Source of the DNA: Ipomoea triloba
Lineage: Eukaryota > Streptophyta > Magnoliopsida > Solanales > Convolvulaceae
Length of the DNA: 64,000 bases
Direction of reading: 5' to 3'
Assembly (NCBI RefSeq): GCF_003576645.1
Contig: NC_044916.1
Coordinates: forward strand, 1,823,989-1,887,988
The notes beneath the pieces were generated by a model that saw only the letters and a program-made list of their open reading frames with translations, made no database searches and was not told the DNA's origin. The stretch's first letter is position 1. Each line of letters starts with the position of its first letter. The translations under genes were made by a program, and so were the position numbers. This document shows positions 27,756 through 40,200 of this stretch, piece after piece.

Positions 27756-29225
27756 ATGGAGCTCACAAATTCACAAAGTAACAACATTCCTAACAACTCC
27801 TCTCCCACCTCTATCGCCACCGCTCCTCAGCCCTTTCACCGCCACCAACATGGCGGCGCTCGATCGTCGGCGGCCCCTTTTATCACCTCAATCACTGCCG
27901 CCGCCGCCGCCGCAGCTCATCAGGCAACTCATGCTTCAACCTTGCCGTCTACTTCATCCGCCGGCGCTTCCACCTCCTCCGCCACCGCAGCGCCGCCGTC
28001 GCGCCTCGTCGACGCGTCCCTCGCCATAGCGACAAGATCGGAGGCGGTAGCTGAGGCGTCGGAGGAGCCGCCGCCGCAGCAGGCGGTGAAAAGGCCGACG
28101 AAGGATCGGCACACCAAGGTGGACGGCCGAGGGCGGCGCATCCGCATGCCGGCGGCTTGCGCCGCTAGGGTTTTCCAGCTGACGCGGGAATTGGGGCACA
28201 AGTCCGACGGCGAGACAATTGAGTGGCTCCTGCATCAAGCCGAGCCGGCTATCATCGCCGCCACCGGCACCGGCACCATCCCGGCGAATTTCTCCACGCT
28301 CAACGTCTCCCTCCGCGGCAGCGGCGCGGCTCTCGCCGCGCCGCTTTCGAAATCGGCTCCGTACCCTTTCCACAGCACATTAGCGCTCGCCACAGCTTCA
28401 GCTCACCCATATGAAGAAAGCTTCTCTCACATGCTAGGGTTTCACCATCAACACGCGCCTCCGCAGCTCTTAACGCCGAGCCAAATCGCTGAAACAATTT
28501 CCGCCGCCGCCGCCTGCGGCGGCGGCGGCGGAGATGGCGGTGGAGGAGAAACCACGACGGAGGATTACCTGAGGAAAAGGTACAGAGAAGATTTGTTCAA
28601 AGATGAAGGTGCTTCAAGTAATCCTCAAGGAGAACCTTCTGGAAACTCCACCTCACCTTCTAACAAACAATTTAAGGGCGGCGCGTCCGCCTCCGCCGCC
28701 GCCGCAGCCGGAGCATTTCCTAGTATTCTCCGGCAAACCACCGCGCCGATGCCGGCAACCACCATGTGGGCGGTTGCTCCGACACCGAGCAGCGGCGGCA
28801 CATTATGGATGCTGCCGTTCGCCGCCGCAGGCGGCGGCGGCGAGAGCGGCCAAGCCCTACACGCCGCCGCGGAGAGCACTTCCGGCGATGCTCCGTCAGA
28901 GACTCAGATGTGGCCGTTCTCCAACCACAATTCGAATCAAACTCTCCAGTCTCACTTACAGTTCGCGCCGCGCTTCAATCTCCCGGCGAACCTCGATTTC
29001 CATGGCAGCGGCAGAGACGCTCTGCCGCCGCCGTCGCACCATCTCGGCCTCGGAATGTCGGACGGCAACCTGGGCGTGCTAGCAGCTTTCAACAATGCTT
29101 ATTCAAGAACACGAAATGGCCTGAATATGAATTCAGACGAACAACAACAACAGCAGCAACATCAAGCTCAAGATGAGAGTGATGAAGACGACGACGACAA
29201 CGATCCTAACAACTCCTGCACCTGA
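27756..29225 (+). CDS. TCP8: Class I TCP transcription factor, TCP8-like
   Basis: Nuclear bHLH-type plant transcription factor of the PCF/class I group, which bind GTGGGNCC-type sites and control growth. Single exon, 489 aa from [10 protein letters not shown]. An in-frame ATG-less extension upstream was rejected because the family starts close to here. The TCP domain lies at about residues 113-170: [18 protein letters not shown], the class I-type basic region, then [20 protein letters not shown]. Downstream are [21 protein letters not shown] and [19 protein letters not shown] blocks, which point to TCP8/TCP23/TCP14-like members, TCP8 best by memory. Ala, Gly and Gln runs and an acidic tail ([11 protein letters not shown]) are low-complexity. 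A SINE sits in its 3' flank. Confidence 0.95.
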   Translation: MELTNSQSNNIPNNSSPTSIATAPQPFHRHQHGGARSSAAPFITSITAAAAAAAHQATHASTLPSTSSAGASTSSATAAPPSRLVDASLAIATRSEAVAEASEEPPPQQAVKRPTKDRHTKVDGRGRRIRMPAACAARVFQLTRELGHKSDGETIEWLLHQAEPAIIAATGTGTIPANFSTLNVSLRGSGAALAAPLSKSAPYPFHSTLALATASAHPYEESFSHMLGFHHQHAPPQLLTPSQIAETISAAAACGGGGGDGGGGETTTEDYLRKRYREDLFKDEGASSNPQGEPSGNSTSPSNKQFKGGASASAAAAAGAFPSILRQTTAPMPATTMWAVAPTPSSGGTLWMLPFAAAGGGGESGQALHAAAESTSGDAPSETQMWPFSNHNSNQTLQSHLQFAPRFNLPANLDFHGSGRDALPPPSHHLGLGMSDGNLGVLAAFNNAYSRTRNGLNMNSDEQQQQQQHQAQDESDEDDDDNDPNNSCT

Positions 29226-29300
29226 TAATCCCAAAATTGAATCAATCGGTATATTTTCTTAATAAAAAACACATATTTTTCCCAATTTTATCCTACATTT

Positions 29301-29691
29301 GTCCACGAAAAGCGAAATTCCTAGTTCTGACGCCACAGTCAGACAAACATGATTTGTGAAAGTCATAAATTAGGATGATCCATTAAGTAGGATGGTCAGT
29401 GTTTGGTGCCTACCGTATTTGGTATGACCTTTACGCGGCGACTATCCGGGCTCATCTGTATCTTTGCCTACAATATGTTACTTGTGTCGGGTGTCTATAC
29501 GGAGTCTACCATATTTGGTGTGACTTTCACGATGTGACTGTATGGGCTTGATCTTTATCTTTACTTATAATCTGTTACTTAGGAATCAATTGAGCTGTCT
29601 GTGTGTGACTTTGATACTATGACTACTCCGGCTTGATCATGTCTTTGCCTATAACCTATTACTCAGGAATTAACTGAACTGCTTGTGCGGG
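29301..29691 (-). mobile_element. SINE with repeated head, 3' of TCP gene
   Basis: 391 bp flanked by a perfect 19-bp direct repeat ccaattttatcctacattt (29282-29300 and 29692-29710). On the minus strand three diverged tandem units share words like caagcagttcagttaattcc, gtaataggttataggcaaag and gatcaagccgg, which resemble A- and B-box tRNA-like promoters. It lies 76 bp beyond the TCP stop, so probably in the 3' UTR or just past it. Confidence 0.85.
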
Positions 29692-29710
29692 CCAATTTTA
29701 TCCTACATTT

Positions 29711-30254
29711 AGTTAAAGGTACACCTGCTGTGATTACACACAGGACAATTCATACTGCCTTTGCTTGAACATTGCAGATGTGTTACAGTGTGAAAGAGTG
29801 AAGTTGCTTGAATATGCAAGACAAAAACAGGTATGCAGGATTGCAGGTTTGTCTGTCATCATTATATGTTTCTTGTTTTCAGATTGAGAGAGAGAGAGAG
29901 AGAGTGAGAATGATTATATTTGTATAGGAAGATAGTGGGCTGTGATCTGTACTACTGGTATAAAGATTAAAGAAAATGCAAGAAAGTTGATTTACAGTGC
30001 ATTCCCCCCCCCCCCCCCTCCCTCAGGCTGATTTCTTCATTCAAGCTCAGATTTTGGAAAACCATTCATTCCTTCAATTCCCAGAAATCAGGCAAAAATT
30101 TAGCAGTGATTTTGAGATTTCTCTTTCAATTTCAAAGGGATTTCTTCTGTCTGAGAGTGACTTGTTTTGTACTGTGATTGATTTCTACAGTCCATTCATG
30201 TGATACCATTGTTTTCACTGCTCCAACATTTTCTTCTAGCTAGCTTTGTCTTTA
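29711..30254. other. Region downstream of TCP gene
   Basis: Contains a short (GA)n at about 29886-29905 and a run of 15 C at 30004-30018. The composition is that of a transcribed flank, but I cannot identify an exon. The 68-codon frame at 29997-30203 is not convincing. Confidence 0.45.
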
Positions 30255-30476
30255 GGGGGCGTTTGGTTCACGGAATCTTGGATTACCCCAGGAAATAGGA
30301 TTACCTCCAGGAAGGTAATGTGAGATTTTGGGAATGTAAGATTACCTGATGTGTTTGGTTTGGATTGTGGAATATAATATTACTTTGTTTGGTTAAAAGT
30401 TATATTTTATGTTATGTGGATCAATTTACTATAATGTCCTCAATAATATATATATATATATATATATATGGTCATG

Positions 30477-30676
30477 TTCAGGTGTGGCCGCGCCCTTATG
30501 TGCGGCCGTGCGGTTTACACCACTCAATGTTACGAAATGCTGCACCACTCAATAACATTGAGTGGTGCAGCATTTCGTAACATTGAGTGGTGCATTTCGT
30601 AACATTGAGTGGTGCATTTCTTAACATTGAGTGGTGTAAACCGCACGGCCGCACGTAAGGGCGCGGCCACATTTGA
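30477..30676. mobile_element. Hairpin MITE inserted in a TA repeat
   Basis: 200 bp, almost wholly palindromic. The left end ttcaggtgtggccgcgccct pairs with the right end. Inner arms are built from repeats of cattgagtggtgcatttcgt. It is embedded in TA-rich DNA, so a TA target duplication cannot be told from the surroundings. It lies within the 30255-31173 element. Confidence 0.85.
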
Positions 30677-30678
30677 AT

Positions 30679-30683
<5 letters not shown>

Positions 30684-30747
<64 letters not shown>

Positions 30748-30903
30748 TTATTTATTTATATATGTGTCTTTATTGTGTGTATTTATTTATTTGTATGTAT
30801 GAATGTATCGATGCTTAATATTAAAAAAATAAATATATAAATATACACACATGTATAGTTGATTATATAACCATATATTTATTTTATACATGTTATTGTG
30901 TTG

Positions 30904-30950
<47 letters not shown>
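30684..30950. repeat. (TA)n and (TTA)n microsatellites
   Basis: A long TA run at 30684-30743, a mixed ATTT/TATG stretch, then a TTA run at about 30907-30950. All lie within the PIF-type MITE. Confidence 0.9.
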
Positions 30951-30952
<2 letters not shown>

Positions 30953-31176
30953 AGGATTAGTTAACAAGGGCAAAGTTGGAATAAATCAAGGTAATCTAAG
31001 ATTAACTAAAAAAACGGGGGTAATCACATTACCTTGAAACATTACCGCCACATCAGCTTTGAGGTAATATAACATTACCAGGTAATCTCATAACTTGAAC
31101 CAAACAAGGTAATATAACATTACCAGACCCAGATTACCTAGGTAATCTCAGATGACCTGAACCAAACGGCCCCTTA

Positions 31177-33353
31177 GGGTTTTGTCCCCTTGCTCCCCTA
31201 TCTTTTGGCTATTTCCACTTTATACATTTTTTTGATAATATTTCCACTTTATACATGGAATCCCGTAATTAAACTAATTAGGTCATGTGTTACGATTTTA
31301 TTGATAAAAGAGAAAGAGAGTTATAAAAATTGTGATTAATCATTTTTTTTGAATGAATCAAAATACGTCACATAAGTTTGGAGTACAAAATATAAATATG
31401 TATAGTATTACTACTCTTCCACTGGTATGATTATAGTTTTTATTGGTTTTAAAGTAGTCATAGTCAAATGTTTTCCATGTTTGTTGTTGAGTACTAGTTG
31501 GTAGTTCTACGGTTCTACCAATATTTATTTTTAGAAATTTTTTATATGATGCCATACTCCTTATCTTTGATAATTGATACTTCATTCACAAATTATCGGG
31601 TGTTTGATATTCACGTGAAACTAGTAATTGGGAGTTTTTTTTTTTTTTTTTTTTAAGTACTATTGACTCTGTTACAATGTAGTATTTGTTCGTAACTATT
31701 TTCTCACCTGATGAAGCACAAAGAGTCAATATCGTCTCCACTGAAGTTTGAACGCACAACTTTTCATATGAGAGTATAGTTGGTACTATTGAAGTTCAAA
31801 CCCACTCAACCCGTCTCACAGACATCGTTGAGACAATTTCACACAAATTTTTGTTTTTTTTTGTTTTTTTATAAAAATAATGATATTTTCTTGTTCTCAA
31901 AAAAAAAATAATGATATTTTCCCTATCTTAATTTTATCTCTTAATGTGCAATAAATTTTTATTTTATTTATGGGTTACTTTAAATTGGCTGACTTACCAA
32001 ACTTATTTTTTAAAAAATATTTATTAATCAAATATAAACGTAAAATTAAAAGGTTAAATTAGAAAAAGGATGTAGCAAACTAGCAATATTCATTTTTTAA
32101 ATTTGAAAATAGAAATGAAAAAATAGAACCCAAAAAAAAAAAAAAGAGTAAACGCCGGACTTAATTTAAATTGAAATTTCAAACTCGAGAATTTTTAAAG
32201 GAGAATAACTTTTTTTCACTCGAATTACAAGTTGTGGTATTGTTGTCCCACTTTATAAGAAATTATGCCCCTCATATTCTATCCTTTTCCATTATTTTGA
32301 CAAAGCTCAATACATAATAACTCTTCTGTTAGGCATAAAATTCCTTTGTGAGGATATTATGCGGTTCAAAATCTTACAAACCATCCCATTTTAATGGTTA
32401 TAAGTTAATCTCAATTCAAGCACATGCACTTTGATATACGAGAAAATCTGTAATCACTACTTGAATGTGCGTTTTGATTTTTTTAAAGTAAGAATGTGCG
32501 TTTTGATGAAACTCATATTGTGATTATAGCTGACAAAAGATCACAATGATGAGGTAAACTAGCTTAGACGGTCAATAACTAATCGATTCAAATTGAAAAT
32601 GTCTATATGTAGCTTCTACGTAGAGTTAAACTTGAAATATTGTGGTTCCCAAACACCTTAACGACAAACTATGAAACTTGTGTATTTCCTAAAGAATTAA
32701 TCTAATTTTATTTTTAAATTCTTTCATCTAATGCAATATTTTCATTTATAGTCATCGATTGTCAATTTATTTATTTTACTTTTTTCATATCAATTATATT
32801 TAATTCAAAATGTCTAAAATAATGATGTATTTTTTGTCCGTGTGGGACACTTGGATTAAATTTAATTGATTTGAAAAAGTTACAAGACAAAAAATGAAAG
32901 TGGTTAAATTGGAGAAATGACCTTATGAATAAAATTTGGAAAAAATGATAAATGTATTTTTAAAGAGCAAAATTCTCCCTACATTATTAAGGAATAGAAA
33001 ATGAGAATGTATAATTTATAGCACCGACCTGGCCTAACTAAAGCACCTGTTAGGAATGAGGACAAGACAAGGTTCCTCTCCAAATCCTCAAATTTGGTCA
33101 CCTATAATGATGATTTGTGAGACAGACTCACACAAGTTTTTACTTATAATAACGGACTCTGTTACAAATACAAAGAGTGAATATGTCTTTACTAAGTTCA
33201 AACACATGACCTCCCATATAAGATAATCACTTAGTGCCACTAGATCACAAGGTCATTGACAAATTTTGGTACAGATCTAAAATCGATAATCACTATAATT
33301 CATGAACGTAAAGTGATATTAATTGATTTCCAAAACCAGTAGTCAATCTGAAA
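31177..33353. other. Intergenic with SINE-like fragments
   Basis: AT-rich. 31635-31795 (T run at left, then tattgactctgttacaatg) and 33139-33255 (cggactctgttacaaata) are minus-strand copies of the same SINE-like family as 16341-16497. The rest shows no gene or RNA that I can name. Confidence 0.5.
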
Positions 33354-33362
33354 TTATGAAAA

Positions 33363-34613
33363 GAGTTAATTACCGATTTGGTCCCTCGACTATGAACATT
33401 TCACCACTTTGGTCCTTGACTTTCAAAATTGTCCAATTGCGTCCTCGACTATGCAAACGTTAACCAAAATGGTCCTCAGTTTGTTTTTCCGTCTATTTTC
33501 AAGGGTAAAATAGGAAACTCATATCAACAGTCATCTTCTTCCCTAATATTAGGCTAGGATCCGTCTACCTCTAAGAATAGCGATAATATTGGGCAAATGG
33601 GGGAGTCTCAGCCTCAAGAGGCGAGACTGGCGGCTAAAGAAATTCACAAACAACCTCAGATGTTTGTGAAAATACTCTTCACTCACCTCCACACACTCCT
33701 CCATAGCGATCGAAGAGAGAGGTGCTGATAGGCAATGTCGGCAGCAATCGGAGCTCCGAAGCTCGCTCCGTATACCTGCGCGGCTGAGAGGAACGACGCC
33801 TCTGCTCTTCGTGCTGCGAGGTTCAAGAGCCTCTCGTTCACGTCTTCTAATCTCTCCGGCGACAAACTCGTCTCGTTAGTTTCTCAGCGCTGTAGCCGTT
33901 GCGGAGGAAAATCGTCGGAGAGGCGTAATGCTCCGATTATCGTTTCCCTTTCAATTTCGATCCATCTTCAGCCCATACAAACACCAAATTCAATATCTTC
34001 CCAGTCTTAGCTCTTTATCTCTGTGAATCTTAATGGGAAGTACTTTCCCAGATTCAATTAAAGTTGAGGAGCCCGACCCGGCCTAGATCTGGAACGGAAA
34101 TGTCATGGAGCAAAAGAAAGGGGAATCTACGGAGTTGAGAATGGTCTTAATCTGCTTTTTCTCGGTCGTGATGAGGCGTTTCCGGGAGACGGAGGCCGTC
34201 GCGGCGATGGAAGTCAGATCGCTAGGGTTTGTTTGGATGTAGTTCTGCGAGAACGCGACGGGGGGATACAGCCCTTGCCGCCTCCGTCGCGCTTCCGGCG
34301 CCTCCCTCGCGCTTCTTAATCCGATGTCGGCAGCCGCCACCGTGCGGCACCACTTTGTCTTGTCTTGACCTTTGTATGGAGAAAATCAAATTGGCTCAAT
34401 GAAAAGGAACACATGAGAAAGAACACCTGGGAAGGCAAAGCTAATGAAATTACATTTCTATCCTCAGTTTTAACATCTAATAAACGGCTGTTTGGACCGA
34501 GGACCATTTCGGAAAAACATTGTATAGTCGAGGACGCAATTGGACAATTTTGAAAGTCAAGGACCAAAGTGGTGAAATGTTCATAGTCGAGGGACCAAAT
34601 CGGTAATTAACTC
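33363..34613. mobile_element. Pack-MULE-like element carrying an AGPase small-subunit fragment
   Basis: 1,251 bp. The ends are inverted repeats of about 110 bp (gagttaattaccgatttggt at each end, near identical through gtcctcgactat). A perfect 9-bp target duplication ttatgaaaa (33354-33362 and 34614-34622) is the size made by Mutator-like elements. No transposase is present. The interior is GC-richer than its flanks and holds gene-derived sequence: the leader and transit-peptide region of an AGPase small subunit (about 33655-33940), and a second GC-rich block (34080-34345) whose source I do not recognise. Confidence 0.9.
33735..33944 (+). pseudogene. Captured 5' fragment of ADP-glucose pyrophosphorylase small subunit
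   Basis: From the ATG at 33735 the frame reads MSAAIGAPKLAPY, then LSFTSSNLSGDKL and RRNAPIIVS. This is the chloroplast transit-peptide region of the small subunit, ending just before the catalytic domain. Homology stops near 33940; what follows is either intron read-through or other captured DNA. 5' UTR-like sequence lies just upstream. The catalytic domain is absent, so no enzyme is made; it is a captured fragment inside the inverted-repeat element. Confidence 0.75.
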
Positions 34614-34622
34614 TTATGAAAA

Positions 34623-35678
34623 ATTGGAGTGTCTTTATTTAGCCATTGCCGTGCGTGCGTGCACCGTCCTCCATTATAACCTCAATCATATCAAAGAATT
34701 TAGATGCCATATATTGACCTTCTCACTTGAATACCTCACAAACATATTCTTTTTTTTTTTTTTGAGAAAACTCACAAACATATTCTTATTGTAATTTTTT
34801 CTTTTCTTTTTACAGACCATTTAGTTTTAATGAGAGAATTAAGCGGTGACATTTTTTTTAATTATCATCTCGATTGAAGAAATTAATTAAGTTGTGTTTC
34901 ATGTCAATACTTTCTTGATCAATCTCATTATACAAGAGTTCTATTATGAGAACTCTCAAAATTTACTCCATCTATTATACTCCTGATATAACAAGCATGG
35001 ATATGATATTTTCATTTTGTGGGTCCATAAAAAGTTATCTATATCCAAAATTTGTGAGAGGAAATAAAAGTAGTTGAGAGTAGAATTTAAGAGCACAAAT
35101 AATATTTTACTTATACAAAATATTATTACAAAAAATAAATTTATAAAATCTACATTCTCTAATAAAGAGTTCGTAATTTATTATTTTTTTAAAGGCGAAG
35201 TCTTTTTGGAAGAAAATACTTTATTGGGTCTGCGATAGTGTTCACATTTATCCGCGATTTTCGCAGTGACAGTCTCTGCACTTTTACACTTTTGGTACGG
35301 CGGGAATGTATAAACAACCAAGTCTTACCGAGTAGAATTTAATGTAGAAAAATGCACTTTTGCTTCTTTTAAATTTACTTTTCTATGTATTCTTTTGTAC
35401 GTAATAATATACTAATACAATTATATATATTAGAGATCATAAGAACTAATCTTCTCATTAGTCAATTTAGCTCATCAATTGAGAAAATATATTTAGGAGA
35501 TTACTTGAAGAGATTAAAAACACGCATGTGCATATTAGACATTATGATGTATGCATATTAAACATGTCCTTATATTGCACCCACTTAATATGCACATATC
35601 GTAATGCATAATATGCATACGTGCATTTTTAATCTTTCAATTAATTTCATTTATAGAACTATTTTTTTAATGGGTGTG

Positions 35679-35738
<60 letters not shown>

Positions 35739-35739
35739 N

Positions 35740-35831
<92 letters not shown>

Positions 35832-36608
35832 TATATGTTCAGGTTCTATGCAGTCGTGCGATCACTTACAATTAGGTATGCATAAATGCCCCACAAACTA
35901 TTTGAAAATTCACTACACTTACAATTAGATATGCATAAATGTCCCACAAACTATTTGAAAATTCACTATTAGGCATGTGATTTTTTGGTGTGTAGTGCAT
36001 TTATGCATGCCTAATAGTACAATCCGCACCGACTGCATGATAAGCCCTGACTGCATTTGATCCCGTATACGCACATTTCCCCTTATTTCCGTTTGTCTTT
36101 CCCTTTATGAAAAAAAAAAATAAAGGGAAAGACACATTTAAAATCTCGATTTTTCCCCCTTATTTCCATTTGTCTTTCCCTTTATGAAAAATAAAATCGA
36201 GATTTTAAAAATAAATGTTGGATTAGGTAGAGGGGAGCACCTGAGCAAGAACTCTACTACTAGAACTTTTAAAAAACAAAAACAAAAATAAAAAACAAAA
36301 ATACAGAAGAGAATAAGCATTCCGTGGGTCTCACAACTCTAAAATTGTCATCCCTCAATATCTGAAAAATGGTAGGAGGAAGTTATTCACATTCATGAAA
36401 TCCTCAATCATGATAGAAAGACAATTGTGCATACTAGATTTTGTTATCTATACACATGCTTAACTTAGATTTCCCGTTATTTACTTCCTCTCTCTAACAA
36501 GCTTACAACAAATTCATGGTAGAGCCAAGATGAGCGATACACCTCTTCAACCACTTAACAACTAGCTTTGAATCACTTTCAACCATGATACATGAAAATC
36601 CTTTCGTT
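34623..36608. other. Intergenic, microsatellite and MITE fragments
   Basis: 34623-35670 is AT-rich with no gene. 35836-36065 is an inverted-repeat MITE-like block (ggtatgcataaatgc pairs with gcatttatgcatgcc) with an internal tandem duplication of about 55 bp. 36085-36210 contains two interleaved hairpins (gtctttccctttat with ataaagggaaagac; aaaatctcgatttt with aaaatcgagatttt). The remainder is unremarkable. Confidence 0.55.
35682..35831. repeat. Compound (CT)n(CA)n(TA)n microsatellite with one N
   Basis: A long CT run (35682-35795) interrupted by a single undetermined base at 35739, then CA (to about 35817) and TA. The N suggests the true length was not resolved. Confidence 0.97.
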
Positions 36609-36611
36609 CAT

Positions 36612-36778
36612 GCAATCTGAGATCGTTTCACGGGTCTTAATCCGTGAGACGGGTCAAGTCAACATAATTTGAGCCATAGTTAATACTATGAGTTGGTTTT
36701 TGATTGATTTTTATGACCCAAATTATGTTGATCTGACCCGTCTCACAGATTGAGACCCCAGAGATGGTCTCACACAAG
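36612..36778. mobile_element. MITE with GAGACGGGTC inverted ends
   Basis: Left cgtgagacgggtcaagtcaa and reversed right tgtgagacgggtcagatcaa form long imperfect inverted repeats, continuing to caacataattt. The target duplication is unclear. A related terminus occurs near 31810-31840 (acccgtctcacagac). Confidence 0.7.
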
Positions 36779-37297
36779 TGCTAAGAAATATCCAATGAAA
36801 AGAAATATACATCTTTTTTCGTGATTTGAGGCTACTACACATGAATAGAATTTACACAGTACACACCCATACACCGTGTTTGGGAGTTTCCCTTGTCATC
36901 CCAAAAAAAAAAAAACAGAGAACATACGTATCCCATAATGTTTTTCACAATCTAGTATTTACCCAACATTTTTTTTTGCATCAGAATTATCTACAAATTA
37001 TGCAGAAAACTGGAATCTTGAATTTACCTTCTCTCCACCCATTATGATTTGCTTCAGTCTTGTATCTATTCCCCTGATCTGGGATTCTGCAATGCACATA
37101 ATATGGATCAAATCTACACCTGCAACTGCCATGACAGATATATGTGAAGACGAGTTGAGACGTTTGAGTTCAGGTGGCATATGTAACGCGCAGATTAGGA
37201 CCAGAAATACGTCTGAGGCAAGCCAGGTGAAAATCCAAGAATGGCTGAGCAGGTGAGCGTGCCAGCGAGTCAAATACTCAAATACGCAATTTTGTGC
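36779..37297. other. 3' flank of EI24 gene
   Basis: The part nearest 37297 is probably the minus-strand 3' UTR of the EI24 gene. A 91-codon minus-strand frame at 36998-37273 (with HMPPELKRLNSSSHISV) has no known product and is probably chance within that UTR. Confidence 0.45.
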
Positions 37298-40200
37298 TTA
37301 GAGTGCCTTGTTCTCTGGCATTGCCCTACCTTGTTGCGTGGGAAGCAGTGCCAAGATCTTCATCCTGTCAAGAAAGGGAAGCCAATACAACGGTGAAGCA
37401 TCCTCGTTAGGGAGATAATGGGGTTGGGTTGAGATTAAAATTACGTTTACTTCAATTCTCCAGTTTTTCATTCTCCGCTATCTGTTTTTAAAATTGGAGA
37501 AATGTTGAAATAAACGCATTTTCTGGGTTTTTGCCTCTCTAATTTTCCATTTCTCCAGAAAAAGAAATGGAGCATTTCTCTCGAATATAACTAGATCTAT
37601 CGTTCCTAAAAAGAAACCGTTCTATTTCCTCTTAATAGCATGCAATTTTTGAGTTTTAAATTCGGTTCAGAAAGGAAAATTAGAATTTAGTTGCTCATAA
37701 AGTTAGTTTGTTTGTGGCCTAAACTCGATACTATAATAAAAGCAAGCATATCTGGGGGGGTAAACAGTATTCTTTGTTTCAGACACAAGCAAATGTAACG
37801 AAAATGGATTATGCAAAAGTCACTAAAAGTGCAACTACTTACGATACGTAATCTGCACCATAAAATATCGGAACCCTTCCTAGCCCTGCACCTCTCCATT
37901 TTGTTCTTGGTAAGGAAACAATCTTGTCGGCTTCCGAGCCCGTTGCAGTCAAAACAAACTGAAAAGCACAATTGTTACTTACATTTAGAATGAAATTTGC
38001 GTATACAAACATACATGTCATATAGAAACACATTAAAAAATGTGGAAACAAAAAAGGGTGGGGATGCTCCAAGATGCAGAGCTCAATATGACAGCTTGGG
38101 GTGAAAACGATGACACTATCATACAAGAATGTCGTAATAAGCTCATTAGAGTCTCTTTCTGTATGCATTCACATCAAGGGGCGAGGAGCAATAGAGTAAA
38201 GGGAGAAGTTAGTCTACCAAGGGAAAGAGTATAGCCATAACGCCATAGCTAACAAGAGGGGAGAACAAGAATATTGCCAGGGCACATGGGCTTCCTGAAA
38301 GTATACACCAATAATTGCAGTGAGAAAACAATGAAAATGGTCAAAGATTGAAAAAAGGGTTTAGTTTCTAGACAAATTGCACGGCTTTAAAATCTTCTAA
38401 TGCGGAATTAACATCAAGTAATATTATATTGGCATTAATCTGACCTCAAATGCAAATTATTTCCTTTACACATATTTCAGCTGTACAATAATTTCTCTCA
38501 CGTTACCAAAATGTAATAATCAGTCAAATTTCCAGTTTCTTATGCTATTTGCCTAATCTAACAATAAAACAGAAGCCACGCAGGGAAGAATTGAAACTTA
38601 AAAGTATGAAGATGCTAAAGAATTGTTAAAAGAAAATGACCAAATCCAGCAAAAAATGCCCAGTTCGTTTCAAAGAAGTCCAGCCTCTTGTCCAAACTTA
38701 GTCCCGATAGATTCCATTTATACCTAGAAAATTACATTCTCTTCAATATGCATTTATCTAGAATAAGCACCAGAAAAGGAAATAGAAATTAGAATTAACA
38801 ACTTACTCGAAACAATAATATGCATACATCCAAGAAAGAAGCAGAAAGTTTAGCGCCTTTCCAATATAGGGGATAAATCCAATAACATAAACCTGGAAAG
38901 CGAAAAATCCCCAGTAAACCAATGGCATTCTTTTAAAAGGCAGATTAAGACAAACTATGTTGACATCGCATTTCACCTCCAGGAAAAAGAAAGTCAGCAA
39001 AAGGATAGAATAGATTTGTTCCGCAATGCCAATCATGACTCTGCAATAATTAATCTTATGAAAAATATGACTCGTCTTAATGAATCACCTCACAATTAAG
39101 CACCTCCAAAAATAAATAAATAAATAAAAATCGCTTTGAGCACAAATATTCAAGTGACAAAAAAAAACCATACCCTTCAAAATCAGTTGATTTAGCCTTA
39201 CTAACTGTTTTTTGTGAAGTTTGCGACTCCTTCTGATCAGACAATTTAGTACCAGAAGCTCCATATTCCTCAATTGCAAAAAACCCATGTTTTGCAATGT
39301 CATTGTACCTGAATTAGAATACATGTTGAGAACGTATGTGTAGGTATTATGATTGATTTGCAGAGCATATAATAAAAACATATTCAAATACAACACCTCA
39401 CAAACACATTTAATTACCACAAGAAACCTGTGTTCTTCATATGGGTATGCATTCACTCAACAAACATCCAAGTTAAAATAAAAATATTATAAGTTGAATG
39501 AAATGACTAGAAGAAGTCCGAGCCTTATTATCATTCTCTAGCATCACAATTCTCAATTTGCTAAGGAGTCCTGAACTCTAGCTTTTACATAAACCCTTTG
39601 AGCACTTTTCTATCTAGTCTAGATAATAAGAGCAAGGCACACATAGTTTATCTAAAAATTTGGTCCTTTCCATGACTATATGATGGTAATGGGTGTATTA
39701 CACATTGAGGCCCATGATATTGAAAAATGAATGCAGAAACTAAGCACTAATTCACATCATAAATGGCAAAGCAACTGATTAAATGAAAGAACAAAATAGT
39801 GGCTGCCATACTAGAAAGAAATGTTAATACCAGATATTGCTAAGAATCAAGCTCAATACATATAATGGAAAAAACCAGAAAACCTGCACAGGAAAACCAT
39901 ACCAAGGAATTAGAATGCACCTAAACATATTGCACGTATCAAAGTTTAAAATTTCTTAATATATGCAGAACAGATAAGCAGAGGGCTGTCAAAAACTACA
40001 TCAAGAAGTCAAAAGAGTACACTGTTGTCCTAAAACTTCAACCTAATAATATGTCAAATATGTTGTGGAATAAAGCAACATCATAGAGAATATTTACTCA
40101 CATAGAATAGCTGTACAAGTCCAAGACGTAAGAAATTATAGAATTCCAAAATACCCCCACATGAGCATGAATCTTCAGAAGTGATCTGTGGGCATTGATC

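Larger units (their letters stand above)
30255..31173. mobile_element. PIF/Harbinger-type MITE, nested
   Basis: 919 bp with inverted ends gggggcgtttggttca and, reversed, ggggccgtttggttca, flanked by the 3-bp duplication tta (30252-30254 and 31174-31176). The ends continue as paired runs built on ggtaat / attacc. Another inverted-repeat element (30477-30676) and TA/TTA microsatellites lie inside it, so its own length was smaller at insertion. Confidence 0.85.

Noticed and set aside
28603..29082. Second long frame inside the TCP gene
   Set aside because: Arg- and Pro-rich shadow of the GC-rich TCP coding sequence.
33735..34010. A 91-codon open frame taken as a real gene
   Set aside because: It lies inside an inverted-repeat element with target duplication and ends right after a transit-peptide-like segment; it is a captured fragment.
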